From NCBI RefSeq assembly GCF_051401765.1, contig NW_027480464.1:2232001-2296000 (forward strand): 64,000 nucleotides of DNA, given 5' to 3'. Both the position numbers and the translations under genes were made by a program. The notes under the pieces were generated by a model. That model saw only the letters and a list, made by a program, of their open reading frames with translations. It searched no databases and was not told where the DNA came from. Below, in pieces: positions 38,455 through 52,378 of this stretch (position 1 is the first letter of the stretch; the number at the start of each line of letters is the position of its first letter). This stretch comes from Calliopsis andreniformis (Eukaryota > Arthropoda > Insecta > Hymenoptera > Andrenidae).

Positions 38455-41400
38455 TCCTCAATCCTCAATTTTCAACCCTGAATCCGCAATCCTCAATAAT
38501 CAATCCTCTATCTTCAATCCTCAATACTCAATCTTCAATCCTTAATCCTCAATCTGCAATCCCGAATCCCCAGTACTCAATCTTCAATCCTCAATGCTCA
38601 ATCCTCAATCCTCAATCCTCAGTCCTCAGTCCTCAATCTTCAATCCTCAAACCTCAATCCTCAACCGCCAGTCCTCATCCTCCATCCTCAATCCTCAATC
38701 CTCAATCCTCAATCTTCAATCCCCAATACTCAATCTTCAATCCTCAATCCTCAATCCTCAATCCTCAATCCTCAATCCTCAGGTATCAATACTCAATCTT
38801 CAATACTCAATCCTCAATCCTCAATCCTCAATCCTCAACCCTCAATCCTCAACCATCAATCCTCATTCCTCAAACCTCAATCCTCAACCCTCAGTCCTCA
38901 TCCTCAATTCTCAATTCTCAATCCTCAATCGTCAATCCTCAATCTTCAATCCTCAATAATCAATCTCCGATCCTAGATCCTCAATCCCCAATCTTCAATC
39001 GTTAATCCTCAATATTCAATCCTCAATCCCCAGTCATCAATCTTCAATCCTCAATGCTCAATCCTCAATCCTCAATCCTCAATCCTCAGTCCTCAATCCC
39101 CAATCCTCAATCCTCTAACCTCAATCCTCAACCGTCAGTCCTCGTCCTCAATCCTCAAACCTCAAACCTCAATCCTCAATATTCAATCGACAATACTCAA
39201 TCATCAATCCTCAATCCTCAAACCTCAATCCTCAATCCTCATTCTTCAATCCTAAATACCCAATCCTCAATCTTCAATCCTCAATCCTCAATCCTCAATT
39301 CTCAATCCTCAATCCTTAATACTCAGACCTCAAACATCAATATTCAACCCTCAGCCCTCGTCCTCAATCCGCAACCCTCAATCCTCAGTCCTCAATATTC
39401 AATCATCAATGTTCAATCTTCAATCCTCAATCCGGAATCCTCAATCCTCGATTCTCAATCCTCAATTTTCAACCCTGAATCCTCAATCCTCAATACTCAA
39501 TCCTCAATCTTCAATCCTCAATACCCAATCTTCAATCCTCAATCCTCAATCCTCAATCCTCAATCCTCAATCTTCAATCCTCAACACTAATCTTCAATCC
39601 TCAATCCCCAATCCTCAGTCCTCAATCCTCATTCTTCAATCCTCAATACCCAATCCTCAATCTTCAACCCTCAATCCTCAATCCTCAATCCTAATTCCTC
39701 AATCCTCATTCTTCAATCCTCAATACCCAATCCTCAATTTCAATCCTCAATCCTCAATCCTCATTTCTCAATCCTCAATCTTCAACCCTTAGACCTCATC
39801 CTCCATCCTCAGTACTCAATCCTCTATCCTCAATCTTCAATCCTCAATACTCAATCTTCGATCCTCATTCCTCAATCCTCAATCCTCAATCCTCAATCTT
39901 CAATCGCCAATACTCAATCTGCAATCCCCAATACTCAAACCTCAATCCTCAATCCTCATTACTCAATCCTCAATACCCAATCCTCAATCCTCAATCCTCA
40001 ATCCTCAATCCTCAATATTCAATCATCAATCCTCAATCTTGAATACTCAATCTTCAATCCTCAATACTCAACCTTCAATCCTCAATCCTCAACCCTCAAT
40101 CCTCAATCCTCAATCCTCAGGCATCAATACTCAATCTACAATATTCAATCCACAATCCTCAATCCTCAATCCTCTGGCATCAATACTAAATCTACAATAT
40201 TCAATCCACAATCCTTAATCCTCAATCCACAATCCTCAACCCTCAATACTCAATACTCAATCTTCAATCCTCAATCCTCAATCCTCAATCCTCAATCCTC
40301 AATCCTCAATCCTCAATATTCAATCCTCAATACTCAATCTTCAATCATCAATCCTCAATCCTCAATTCTCAGTCGTCAATCCTCAGTCATCAATCCTCAA
40401 TCTTCAATACTCAATCGTCAATCCTTAGTCCTGAATCCTCAATCCTCGATCCTCGTTCCTCAAACCTCAATCCTCAACCCTCAGTCTTCATCCTCAATCC
40501 TCAAACCTCAATCCTCAACCCTCAATATTCAATCACCAATACTCAATCTTCAATCCTCAATCCTCAATCCTCAATCCTCAATCTTCAACCCTGAATCCTC
40601 AATCCTCAATACTCAATCCTCAATCTTCAATCCTCAATACTCAATCTTCAATCCTCAATCCTCAATCCTCAATCCTCAATATTCAATCATCAATACTCAA
40701 TCTTCAATCCTCAATCCTCAATCCTCAATTCTCAATCCTCAATCCTCAATCCTCAATCCTCAATACTCAATCCTCAATCCTCAATCCTCAATCCTCAATC
40801 CTCAATCCTCAATCCTCAATCCGCAATATTCAATCCTCAATACTCAATCTTCAATCATCAATCCTCAATCCTCAATTCTCAGTCGTCAATCCTCAGTCAT
40901 CAATCCTCAATCTTCAATACTCAATCGTCAATCCTTAGTCCTCAATCCTCAATCCTCAATCATCGTTCCTCAAACCTCAATCCTCAACCCTCAGTCTTCA
41001 TTCTCAATCCTCAAACCTCAATCCTCAATCCTCAATATTCAATCATCAATACTCAATCTTCAATCCCCAATCCTCAAACCTCAATCCTCAATCCACATTC
41101 TTCAATCCTAAATACCCAATCCTTAATCTTCAATCCTCAATCCTCAATCCTCAATTCTCAATCCTCAATCCTTAATCCTCAGACCTCAAACATCAATATT
41201 CAACCCTCAGTCCTCGTCCTCAATACACAACCCTCAATCCTCAGTCCTCAATATTCAATCATAAATATTCAATCTTCAATCCTCAATCCTCAATCCTCAA
41301 TCCTCAATCCTCAATCCTCAGTCTTCAACCCTGAATCCTCAATACTCAATCCTCAATCTTCAATCCTCAATACTCAATCTTCAATCCTCAATCCTCAATC

Positions 41401-44400
41401 GTCAATCCTCAATCCTCAATTTTCAATCCTCAACACTCAATCTTCAATCCTCAATCCTCAATCCTCAATCCTCAATCCTCATTCTTCAATCCTCAATACC
41501 CAATCCTCAATCTTCAGTCCTCAATCCTCAATCCTCAATCCTAATTCCTCAATCCTCATTCTTCAATCCTCAATACCCAATCCTCAATTTCTATCCTCAA
41601 TCCTCAATCCTCATTTCTCAATCCTAAACCCTCAACCCTCAGCCCTCATCCTCCATCCTCAGTACTCAATCCTCTATCCTCAATCTTCAATCCTCAATAC
41701 TCAATCTTCAATCCTCATTCCTCAATCCTCAATACTCAATCCTCAATCTTCAATCCTCAAACATCAATCCTCAATTCTCAATCCTCAATCCTCAGTCCTC
41801 AGTCGTCGAACCTCAATCCCCGACCATTAGCACTCATCCTCAATCCTCGTTCCTCAATCCTCAATCCTCAAACCTAAATCCTCTACCGTCAGTCCTCGTC
41901 CTCAATCCTCAAACCTCAATCCTCAATCCTCAATATTCAATCATCAATACTCAATCCTCAATCTTCAATCCTCAATACCCAATCATCAATCCTCAATCCT
42001 CAATCCTCAATCCTCAATCCTCAATCTTCAATCCTCAACACTAATCTTCAATCCTCAATCCCCAATCCTCAATCCTCAATCCTCATTCTTGAATCCTCAA
42101 TACCCAATCCTCAATCTTCAATCCTCAATCCTCAATCCTCAATCCTAATTCCTCAATCCTCATTCTTCAATCCTCAATACCCAATCCTCAATTTCAATCC
42201 TCAATCCTCAATCCTCATTTCTCAATCCTCAATCTTCAACCCTCAGCCCTCATCCTCCATCCTCAGTACTCAATCCTCTATCCTCAATCTTCAATCCTCA
42301 ATACTCAATCTTCGATCCTCATTCCTCAATCCTCAATCCTCAATCCTCAATCTTCAATCGCCAATACTCAATCTGCAATCCCCAATACTCAAACCTCAAT
42401 CCTCTATCCTCATTACTCAATCCTCAATACCCAATCCTCAATCCTCAATCCTCAATCCTCAATCCTCAATATTCATTCATCAATACTCAATCTTGAATCC
42501 TCAATCTTCAATCCTCAATACTCAACCTTCAATCCTCAGTCCTCAATCCTCAATCCTCAATCCTCAATCCTCAGGCATCAATACTCAATCTACAATATTC
42601 AATCCACAATCCTCAATCCTCAATCCTCAGGCATCAATACTCAATCTACAATATTCAATCCACAATCCTTAATCCTCAATCCACAATCCTCAACCTTCAA
42701 TACTCAATACTCAATCTTCAATCCTCAATCCTCAATCCTCAATCCTCAATCCTCAATCCTCAATATTCAATCGTCAATACTCAATCTTCAATCATCAATC
42801 CTCAATCCTCAATTCTCAGTCGTCAATCCTCAGTCATCAATCCTCAATCTTCAATACTCAATCGTCAATCCTTAGTCCTCAATCCTCAATCCTCGATCCT
42901 CGTTCCTCAAACCTCAATCCTCAACCCTCAGTCTTCATCCTCAATCCTCAAACCTCAATCCTCAACCCTCAATATTCAATCATCAATACTCAATCTTCAA
43001 TCCTCAATCCTCAAACCTCAACCCTCAAACCTCATTCTTCAATCCTAAATACCCAATCCTCAATCTTCAATCCTCAATCCTCAATCCTCAATTCTCAATC
43101 CTCAATCCTTATTCCCCAGACCTCAAACATCAATATTCAACCCTTAGTCCTCGTCCACAATCCACAACCCTCAATCCGCAGTCATCAATATTCAATCATC
43201 AATATTCAATCTTCAATCCTCAATCCTCAATCCTCAATCCTCAATTCTCAATCCTCAATCCTCAATCTTCAACCCTGAATCCTCAATCCTCAATACTCAA
43301 TCCTCAATCTTCGATCCTCAATACTCAATCTTCAATCCTCAATCCTCAATCCTCAATTCTCAATCCTCAATCCTCAATCCTCAATCCTCAATCCTCAATC
43401 CTCAATCCTCAATCCACAATCCTCAACCTTCTATACTCAATAATCAATCTCCAATCCTATATCGTCAATCCTCAATCCTCAATCCTCAATCTTCAACCCT
43501 GAATCCTCAATCCTCAATACTCAATACTCAATCTTCAATCCTCAATACTCAATCTTCAATCCTCAATCCTCAATCCTCAATCCTCAGTCCTCAATCTTCA
43601 ACCCTCAACACTCAACCTTCAATCCTCAATCCTAAATCCTCAATCCTCAATCCTCAATCTTCAATCCTCATCACTAATCTTCAATCCTCAATCCTCAATC
43701 CTCAATCCTCAATCCTCAATCCTCATTCTTCAATCCTCAATACCCAATCCTCAATCTTCAGTCCTCGATCCTCAAACCTCAATCCTAATTCCTCAATCCT
43801 CATTCTTCAAACCTCAATACCCAATCCTCAATTTCAATCCTCAACCCTCAATCCTCATTTCTCAATCCTCAATCCTCAACCCTCAGCCCTCATCCTCCAT
43901 CCTCAATCCTCAATCCTCAATCCTCATTCTTCAATCCTCAATACCCAATCCTCAATCTTCAATCCTCAATCCTCAATCCTCAATCCCAATTCCTCAATCC
44001 TCATTTCTCAATCCTCAATCCTCAACCCACAGCCCTCATCCTCCATCCTCAGTACTCAATCCTCTATCCTCAATCTTCAATCCTCAATACCCAATCTTCA
44101 ATCCTCATTCCTCAATCCTCAATCCTCAATCCTCAATCTTCAATCCTCAATACTCATTCTGCAACCCTCAATCCTCAAACGTCAATCCTCAATCCTCATT
44201 CCTCAATCCTCAATACCCAATCCTCAATCCTCAGTACTCAATCCTCAATCCTCAATCCTCAATCTTCAACCCTGAATCCTCAATCCTCAATACTCAATCC
44301 TCAATCTTCAATCCTCAATACTCAATCTTCCATCCTCAATCCTCAATCCTCAATCCTCAATATTCAATCATCAATACTCAATCTTCAATCCTCATTCCTC

Positions 44401-44493
44401 AATCCCCAATTCTCAATCCTCAATCCTCAATCCTCAATCCTCAGTCCTCATACTCAATTCTCAATTCTCAATCCTCAATCCTCAATCCTCAAT
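38455..44493. repeat. Modules E and F, copy 3 (6.0 kb)
   Basis: Copy of 6880-12680, at offset 31,575 at the start, 31,568 to about 8979, and 31,813 afterwards because of the extra 246 bp at about 40547-40793. It matches copy 2 (21522-23438) at offset 16,933 and copy 2 of module F (24530-25910) at offset 18,567. It keeps CpG landmark b at 41805 with the CCCGACCATTAGC variant. The E part is closer to copy 2, but it continues past copy 2's break at 23438 in the way copy 1 does. Open stretches 38594-38959, 39054-39590 and 39409-39792 are repeat-encoded. Confidence 0.87.
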
Positions 44494-47216
44494 ATTCAAT
44501 CATCAATTCTCAATCTTCAATCCTCAATCCTCAATCCTCAATCCTCAATCCTCAATCCTCAATCCTCAATATTCAATCATCAATACTCAATCTTTAACCC
44601 TCAATCTTCAATCCTCAATGCTCAATCTTCAATCCTCAATCCTCAATCCTCAATCCTCAATCCTCAATCCTCAATATTCAATCCTCAATACTCAATCTTC
44701 AATCCTCAATCCTCAATCCTCAATATTCAATCCTCAATACTCAATCTTCAATCATCAATACTCAATCTTCAACCCTCAGTCTTCAATCCTCAATACTCAA
44801 TCCTCAATCCTCAATATTCAACCCTCAGCCCCCATCCTCCATCCTCAATACTCAATCCTCAATCCCCAATCTTCAATCCTCAATTCTCAATCTTCGATCC
44901 TCGATCCTCAATCCTCAATATTCAATCCTCAATACTCAATCTTCAATCAGCAATCCTCAATCCCCAATTCTCAGTCGTCAATCCTCAGTCATCAATCCTC
45001 AATCTTCAATACTCAATCGTCAATCCTTAGTCCTCAATCCTCAATCCTCAATCCTCAATCCTCATTCCTCAATATTCAATCATCAATACTCAATCTTCAA
45101 CCCTCAATCTTCAATCCTCAATACTCAATCTTCAATCCTGAATCCTCAATCCTCAATCCTCAATCCTCAATCCTCAGGCATCAATACTCAATCTACAATA
45201 TTCAATCCTCAATCCTTAACCCTCAATCCACAATCCTCAAGCTTCAATAATCAATACTGAATCTTCAATCCTCAATCCTCAATCCTCAATCCTCAATCCT
45301 CAATCCTCAATCTTCAATCCTCAATTCTCAATCTTCAATCCTCGATCCTCAATCCTCAATCCTCAATATTCAATCATCAATACTCAATCTTCAACCCTCA
45401 ATCTTCAATCCTCAATACTCAATCTTCAATCCTCAATCCTCAATCCTCAATCCTCAATCCTCAATCCTCAATCCTCAATCCTCAATCCTCAGGCATCAAT
45501 ACTCAATCTACAATATTCAATCCTCAGTCCTTAATCCTCAATCCACAATCCTCAACCTTCAATACTCAATACTCAATCTTCAATCCTCAATCCTCACTCC
45601 GCAATCCTCAATCCTCAAACCTCAATCCTCAATCCTCAATATTCAATCATCAATACTCAATCTTCAATACGCAATCCTCAATCCTCAATCCTCAACCCTC
45701 AATCCTCATTCCTCAAACCTCAATCCTCAACCCTCAGTCCTCATACTCAATTCTCAATTCTCAATCCTCAATTCTCAATCCTCAATCTTCAGTCCTCAAT
45801 AATCAATCTCCAATTCTAGATCCTCAGTCCCCAATCTTCAATCCTTAATCCTCAATCTTCAATCCCCAATCCCCAGTACTCAATCTTCAATCCTCAATGC
45901 TCAATCCTCAATCCTCAATCCTCAGTCCTCAGACCTCAATCTTCAATCCTCAAACCTCAATCCTCAACCGTCAGTCCTCATTCTCCAACCTCAATCCTCA
46001 ATCCTCAATCCTCAATCTTCAATCCCCAATACTCAATCTTCAATCCTCAATCCTCAATACTCGATCCTCAATCCTCAAGCCTCAGGCATCAATACTCAAT
46101 CTTCAATACCCAATCCTCAATCCTCAATCCTCAATCCTCAATCCTCAACCATCAATCCTCATTCCTCAAACCTCAATCCTCAACCCTCAGTCCTCATCCT
46201 CAATTCTCAATTCTCAATCCTCAATCCTCAATCCTCAATCTTCAATCCTCAATAATCAATCTCCGATCCTAGGTCCTCAATCCCCAACCTTCAATCGTTA
46301 ATCCTCAATCTTCAATCCTCAATCCCCAGTCATCAATCTTCAATCCTCAATGCTCAACCCTCAATCCTCAATCCTCAGTCCTCAGTCCCCAATCCTTAAT
46401 CCTCAAACCTCAATCCTCAACCGTCAGTCCTCGTCCTCAATCCTCAAACCTCAATCATCAATCCTCAATATTCAATCATCTATACTCAATCTTCAATCCT
46501 CAATCCTCAAACCTCAATCCTCAATCCTCATTCTTCAATCCTAAATACCCAATCCTCAATTTCCAATCCTCAATCCTCAATCCTCAATTCTCAATCCTCA
46601 ATCCTTAATCCTCAGACCTCAAACATCAATATTCAACCCTCAGTCCTCGTCCTCAATCCACAACCCTCAATCCTCAGTCCTCAATATTCAATCATCAATA
46701 TTCAATCTTCAATCCTCAATCCTCAATCCTCAATCCTCAATCCTCAATCCTCAATCCTCAATTTTCATCCCTGAAGCCTCAATCCTCAATACTCAATCCT
46801 CTATCTTCAATCCTCAATACTCAATCTTCAATCCTTAATCCTCAATCTGCAATCCCGAATCCCCAGTACTCAATCTTCAATCCTCAATGCTCAATCCTCA
46901 ATCCTCAATCCTCAATCTTCAATCCTCAATAATCAATCTCCGATCCTAGATCCTCAATCCCCAATCTTCAATCGTTAATCCTCAATATTCAATCCTCAAT
47001 CCCCAGTCATCAATCTTCAATCCTCAATGCTCAATCCTCAATCCTCAATCCTCAATCCTCAGTCCTCAATCCCCAATCCTCAATCCTCTAACCTCAATCC
47101 TCAACCGTCAGTCCTCGTCCTCAATCCTCAAACCTCAATCCACAATCCTCAATATTCAATCGACAATACTCAATCATCAATCCTCAATCCTCAATCCTCA
47201 TTTCTCAATCCTCAAT
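44486..47216. repeat. Copy of 35640-38370 (2.7 kb)
   Basis: Constant offset of 8,846 bp from 35640-38370: AAGCTT at 36393 and 45239, CCTAGG at 37422 and 46268. It begins abruptly in module F copy 3 near 44493, within canonical heptamers. It leads directly into the 2,239-bp array, whereas 38370 leads into the 80-bp junction and module E. Open stretches 44618-45250, 45897-46301 and 46350-46544 repeat the frames of the earlier copy. Confidence 0.88.
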
Positions 47217-50200
47217 CTTCAACCCTCAGCCCTCATCCTCCATCCTCAGTACTCAATCCTCTATCCTCAATCTTCAATCCTCAATACTCAATCTTCGATC
47301 CTCATTCCTCAATCCTCAATCCTCAATCCTCAATCTTCAATCGCCAATACTCAATCTGCAATCCCCAATACTCAAACCTCAATCCTCAATCCTCATTACT
47401 CAATCCTCAATACCCAATCCTCAATCCTCAATCCTCAATCCTCAATCCTCAGTCCTCAGTCCTCAATCTTCAATCCTCAAACCTCAATCCTCAACCGTCA
47501 GTCCTCATTCTCCATCCTCAATCCTCAATCCTCAATCCTCAATCCTCAATCCCCAATACTCAATCTTCAATCCTCAATCCTCAATCCTCAATCCTCAATC
47601 CTCAATCCTCAGGTATCAATACTCAATCTTCAATACTCAATCCTCAATCCTCAATCCTCAATCCTCAATCCTCAATCCTCAACCATCAATCCTCATTCCT
47701 CAAACCTCAATCCTCAACCCTCAGTCCTCATCCTCAATTCTCAATTCTCAATCCTCAATCGTCAATCCTCAATCTTCAATCCTCAATAATCAATCTCCGA
47801 TCCTAGATCCACAATCCCCAATCTTCAATCGTTAATCCTCAATATTCAATCCTCAATCCCCAGTCATCAATCTTCAATCCTCAATGCTCAATCCTGAATC
47901 CTCAATCCTCAATCCTCAGTCCTCAATCCCCAATCCTCAATCCTCTAACCTCAATCCTCAACCGTCAGTCCTCGTCCTCAATCGTCAAACCTCAATCCTC
48001 AATCCTCAATATTTAATCGACAATACTCAATCATCAATCCTCAATCCTCAATACTCAATCCTCAATCCTCAAGCCTCAGGCAACAATACTCAATCTTCAA
48101 TACTCAATCCTCAATCCTCAATCCTCAATCCTCAATCCTCAACCATCAATCCTCATTCCTCAAACCTCAATCCTCAACCCTCAGTCCTCATCCTCAATTC
48201 TCAACTCTCAATCCTCAATCCTCAATCCTCAATCTTCAATCCTCAATAATCAATCTCCGATCCTAGGTCCTCAATCCCCAACCTTCAATCGTTAATCCTC
48301 AATCTTCAATCCTCAATCCCCAGTCATCAATCTTCAATCCTCAATGCTCAATCCTCAATCTTCAATCCTCAGTCCTCAATCCCCAATCCTTAATCCTCAA
48401 ACCTCAATCCTCAACCGTCAGTCCTCGTCCTCAATCCTCAAACCTCAATCATCAATCCTCAATATTCAATCATCAATACTCAATCTTCAATCCTCAATCT
48501 TCAATCCTCAATACTCAATCTTCAATCCTCAATCCTCAATCGTCAATCCTCAATCCTCAATTTTCAATCCTCAACACTCAATCTTCAATCCTCAATCCTC
48601 AATCCTCAATCCTCAATCCTCATTCTTCAATCCTCAATACCCAATCCTCAATCTTCAGTCCTCCATCCTCAATCCTCAATCCTAATTCCTCTTCAATCCT
48701 CAATCTTCAATCCTCAATACTCAATCTTCAATCCTCAATCCTCAATCGTCAATCCTCAATCCTCAATTTTCAATCCTCAACACTCAATCTTCAATCCTCA
48801 ATCCTCAATCCTCAATCCTCAATCCTCATTCTTCAATCCTCAATACCCAATCCTCAATTTCTATCCTCAATCCTCAATCCTCATTTCTCAATCCTCAACC
48901 CTCAACCCTCAGCCCTCATCCTCCATCCTCAGTACTCAATCCTCTATCCTCAATCTTCAATCCTCAATACTCAATCTTCAATCCTCATTTCTCAATCCTC
49001 AATCCTCAATCCTCAATCTTCAATCCTCAAACATCAATCCTCAATTCTCAATCCTCAATCCTCAGTCCTCAGTCGTCGAACCTCAATCCCCGACCCTTCG
49101 CACTCATCCTCAATCCTCGTTCCTTAATCCTCAATCCTCAAACCTAAATCCTCTACCGTCAGTCCTCGTCCTCTATCCTCAAACCTCAATCCTCAATCCT
49201 CAATATTCAATCATCAATACTCAATCCTCAATCTTCAATCCTCAATACCCAATCTTCAATCCTCAATCCTCAATCGTCAATCCTCAATCCTAATTCCTCA
49301 ATCCTCATTCTTCAATCCTCAATACCCAATCCTCAATCGTCAACCCTCAATCCTCAATCCTCAATCCTAATTCCTCAATCCTCATTCTTCAATCCTCAAT
49401 ACCCAATCCTCAATTTCAATCCTCAATCCTCAACCCTCATTTCTCAATCCTTAATCTTCAACCCTCAGCCCTCATCCTCCATCCTCAGTACTCAATCCTC
49501 TATCCTCAATCTTCAATCCTCAATACTCAATCTTCGATCCTCATTCCTCAATCCTCAATCCTCAATCCTCAATCTTCAATCGCCAATACTCAATCTGCAA
49601 TCCCCAATACTCAAACCTCAATCCTCAATCCTCATTACTCAATCCTCAATACCCAATCCTCAATCCTCAATCCTCAATCCTCAATCCTCAGTCCTCAGTC
49701 CTCAATCTTCAATCCTCAAACCTCAATCCTCAACCGTCAGTCCTCATTCTCCATCCTCAATCCTCAATCCTCAATCCTCAATCCTCAATCCCCAATACTC
49801 AATCTTCAATCCTCAATCCTCAATCCTCAATCCTCAATCCTCAATCCTCAGGTATCAATACTCAATCTTCAATACTCAATCCTCAATCCTCAATCCTCAA
49901 TCCTCAATCCTCAATCCTCAACCATCAATCCTCATTCCTCAAACCTCAATCCTCAACCCTCAGTCCTCATCCTCAATTCTCAATTCTCAATCCTCAATCG
50001 TCAATCCTCAATCTTCAATCCTCAATAATCAATCTCCGATCCTAGATCCACAATCCCCAATCTTCAATCGTTAATCCTCAATATTCAATCCTCAATCCCC
50101 AGTCATCAATCTTCAATCCTCAATGCTCAATCCTGAATCCTCAATCCTCAATCCTCAGTCCTCAATCCCCAATCCTCAATCCTCTAACCTCAATCCTCAA

Positions 50201-52378
50201 CCGTCAGTCCTCGTCCTCAATCGTCAAACCTCAATCCTCAATCCTCAATATTCAATCGACAATACTCAATCATCAATCCTCAATCCTCAATACTCAATCC
50301 TCAATCCTCAAGCCTCAGGCAACAATACTCAATCTTCAATACTCAATCCTCAATCCTCAATCCTCAATCCTCAATCCTCAACAATCAATCCTCATTCCTC
50401 AAACCTCAATCCTCAACCCTCAGTCCTCATCCTCAATTCTCAACTCTCAATCCTCAATCCTCAATCCTCAATCTTCAATCCTCAATAATCAATCTCCGAT
50501 CCTAGGTCCTCAATCCCCAACCTTCAATCGTTAATCCTCAATCTTCAATCCTCAATCCCCAGTCATCAATCTTCAATCCTCAATGCTCAATCCTCAATCC
50601 TCAATCCTCAGTCCTCAATCCCCAATCCTTAATCCTCAAACCTCAATCCTCAACCGTCAGACCTCGTCCTCAATCCTCAAACCTCAATCATCAATCCTCA
50701 ATATTCAATCATCAATACTCAATCTTCAATCCTCAATCTTCAATCCTCAATACTCAATCTTCAATCCTCAATCCTCAATCGTCAATCCTCAATCCTCAAT
50801 TTTCAATCCTCAACACTCAATCTTCAATCCTCAATCCTCAATCCTCAATCCTCAATCCTCATTCTTCAATCCTCAATACCCAATCCTCAATCTTCAGTCC
50901 TCCATCCTCAATCCTCAATCCTAATTCCTCTTCAATCCTCAATCTTCAATCCTCAATACTCAATCTTCAATCCTCAATCCTCAATCGTCAATCCTCAATC
51001 CTCAATTTTCAATCCTCAACACTCAATCTTCAATCCTCAATCCTCAATCCTCAATCCTCAATCCTCATTCTTCAATCCTCAATACCCAATCCTCAATTTC
51101 TATCCTCAATCCTCAATCCTCATTTCTCAATCCTCAACCCTCAACCCTCAGCCCTCATCCTCCATCCTCAGTACTCAATCCTCTATCCTCAATCTTCAAT
51201 CCTCAATACTCAATCTTCAATCCTCATTCCTCAATCCTCAATCCTCAATCCTCAATCTTCAATCCTCAAACATCAATCCTCAATTCTCAATCCTCAATCC
51301 TCAGTCCTCAGTCGTCGAACCTCAATCCCCGACCCTTCGCACTCATCCTCAATCCTCGTTCCTCAATCCTCAATCCTCAAACCTAAATCCTCTACCGTCA
51401 GTCCTCGTCCTCTATCCTCAAACCTCAATCCTCAATCCTCAATATTCAATCATCAATACTCAATCCTCAATCTTCAATCCTCAATACCCAATCTTCAATC
51501 CTCAATCCTCAATCGTCAATCCTCAATCCTAATTCCTCAATCCTCATTCTTCAATCCTCAATACCCAATCCTCAATCGTCAACCCTCAATCCTCAATCCT
51601 CAATCCTAATTCCTCAATCCTCATTCTTCAATCCTCAATACCCAATCCTCAATTTCAATCCTCAATCCTCAACCCTCATTTCTCAATCCTCAATCTTCAA
51701 CCCTCAGCCCTCATCCTCCATCCTCAGTACTCAATCCTCTATCCTCAATCTTCAATCCTCAATACTCAATCTTCGATCCTCATTCCTCAATCCTCAATCC
51801 TCAATCCTCAATCTTCAATCGCCAATACTCAATCTGCAATCCCCAATACTCAAACCTCAATCCTCAATCCTCATTACTCAATCCTCAATACCCAATCCTC
51901 AATCCTCAATCCTCAATCCTCAATCCTCAGTCCTCAGTCCTCAATCTTCAATCCTCAAACCTCAATCCTCAACCGTCAGTCCTCATTCTCCATCCTCAAT
52001 CCTCAATCCTCAATCCTCAATCTTCAATCCCCAATACTCAATCTTCAATCCTCAATCCTCAATCCTCAATCCTCAATCCTCAATCCTCAGGTATCAATAC
52101 TCAATCTTCAGTACTCAATCCTCAATCCTCAATCCTCAATCCTCAATCCTCAATCCTCAACCATCAATCCTCATTCCTCAAACCTCAATCCTCAACCCTC
52201 AGTCCTCATCCTCAATTCTCAATTCTCAATCCTCAATCGTCAATCCTCAATCTTCAATCCTCAATAATCAATCTCCGATCCTAGATCCACAATCCCCAAT
52301 CTTCAATCGTTAATCCTCAATATTCAATCCTCAATCCCCAGTCATCAATCTTCAATCCTCAATGCTCAATCCTCAATC
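47196..52378. repeat. 2,239-bp tandem array, cluster 1 (2.3 units)
   Basis: Units start at about 47196, 49435 and 51674, and the third is cut off at 52378. Constant spacing is shown by CCTAGG at 48262 and 50501, landmark e (CCCTTCGCACTC) at 49075 and 51314, and AATGCTC at 47882, 50121 and 52360. 2,239 is 7 x 320 - 1. Units carry private marks: CAACAATCAATCC near 50389 and GTCAGACCTCGTCC near 50657 occur only in unit 2, and CTTCAGTACTC near 52106 only in unit 3. Open stretches 47027-47806, 47884-48249, 48344-48685, 50123-50488 and 50583-50924 are repeat-encoded. Confidence 0.9.
49060..49170. repeat. CpG-bearing landmark module, subtype e (4 copies)
   Basis: Core GTCGTCGAACCTCAATCC then CCGACCCTTCGCACTC (TTCGCAC, not TTAGCAC, gaining a CpG). 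It occurs only in the 2,239-bp units, with GTCGAAC at 49075, 51314, 60135 and 62374. The copy at 60135 has GAACCTTAATCC. It is a specific tag for the 2,239-bp family. Confidence 0.87.
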
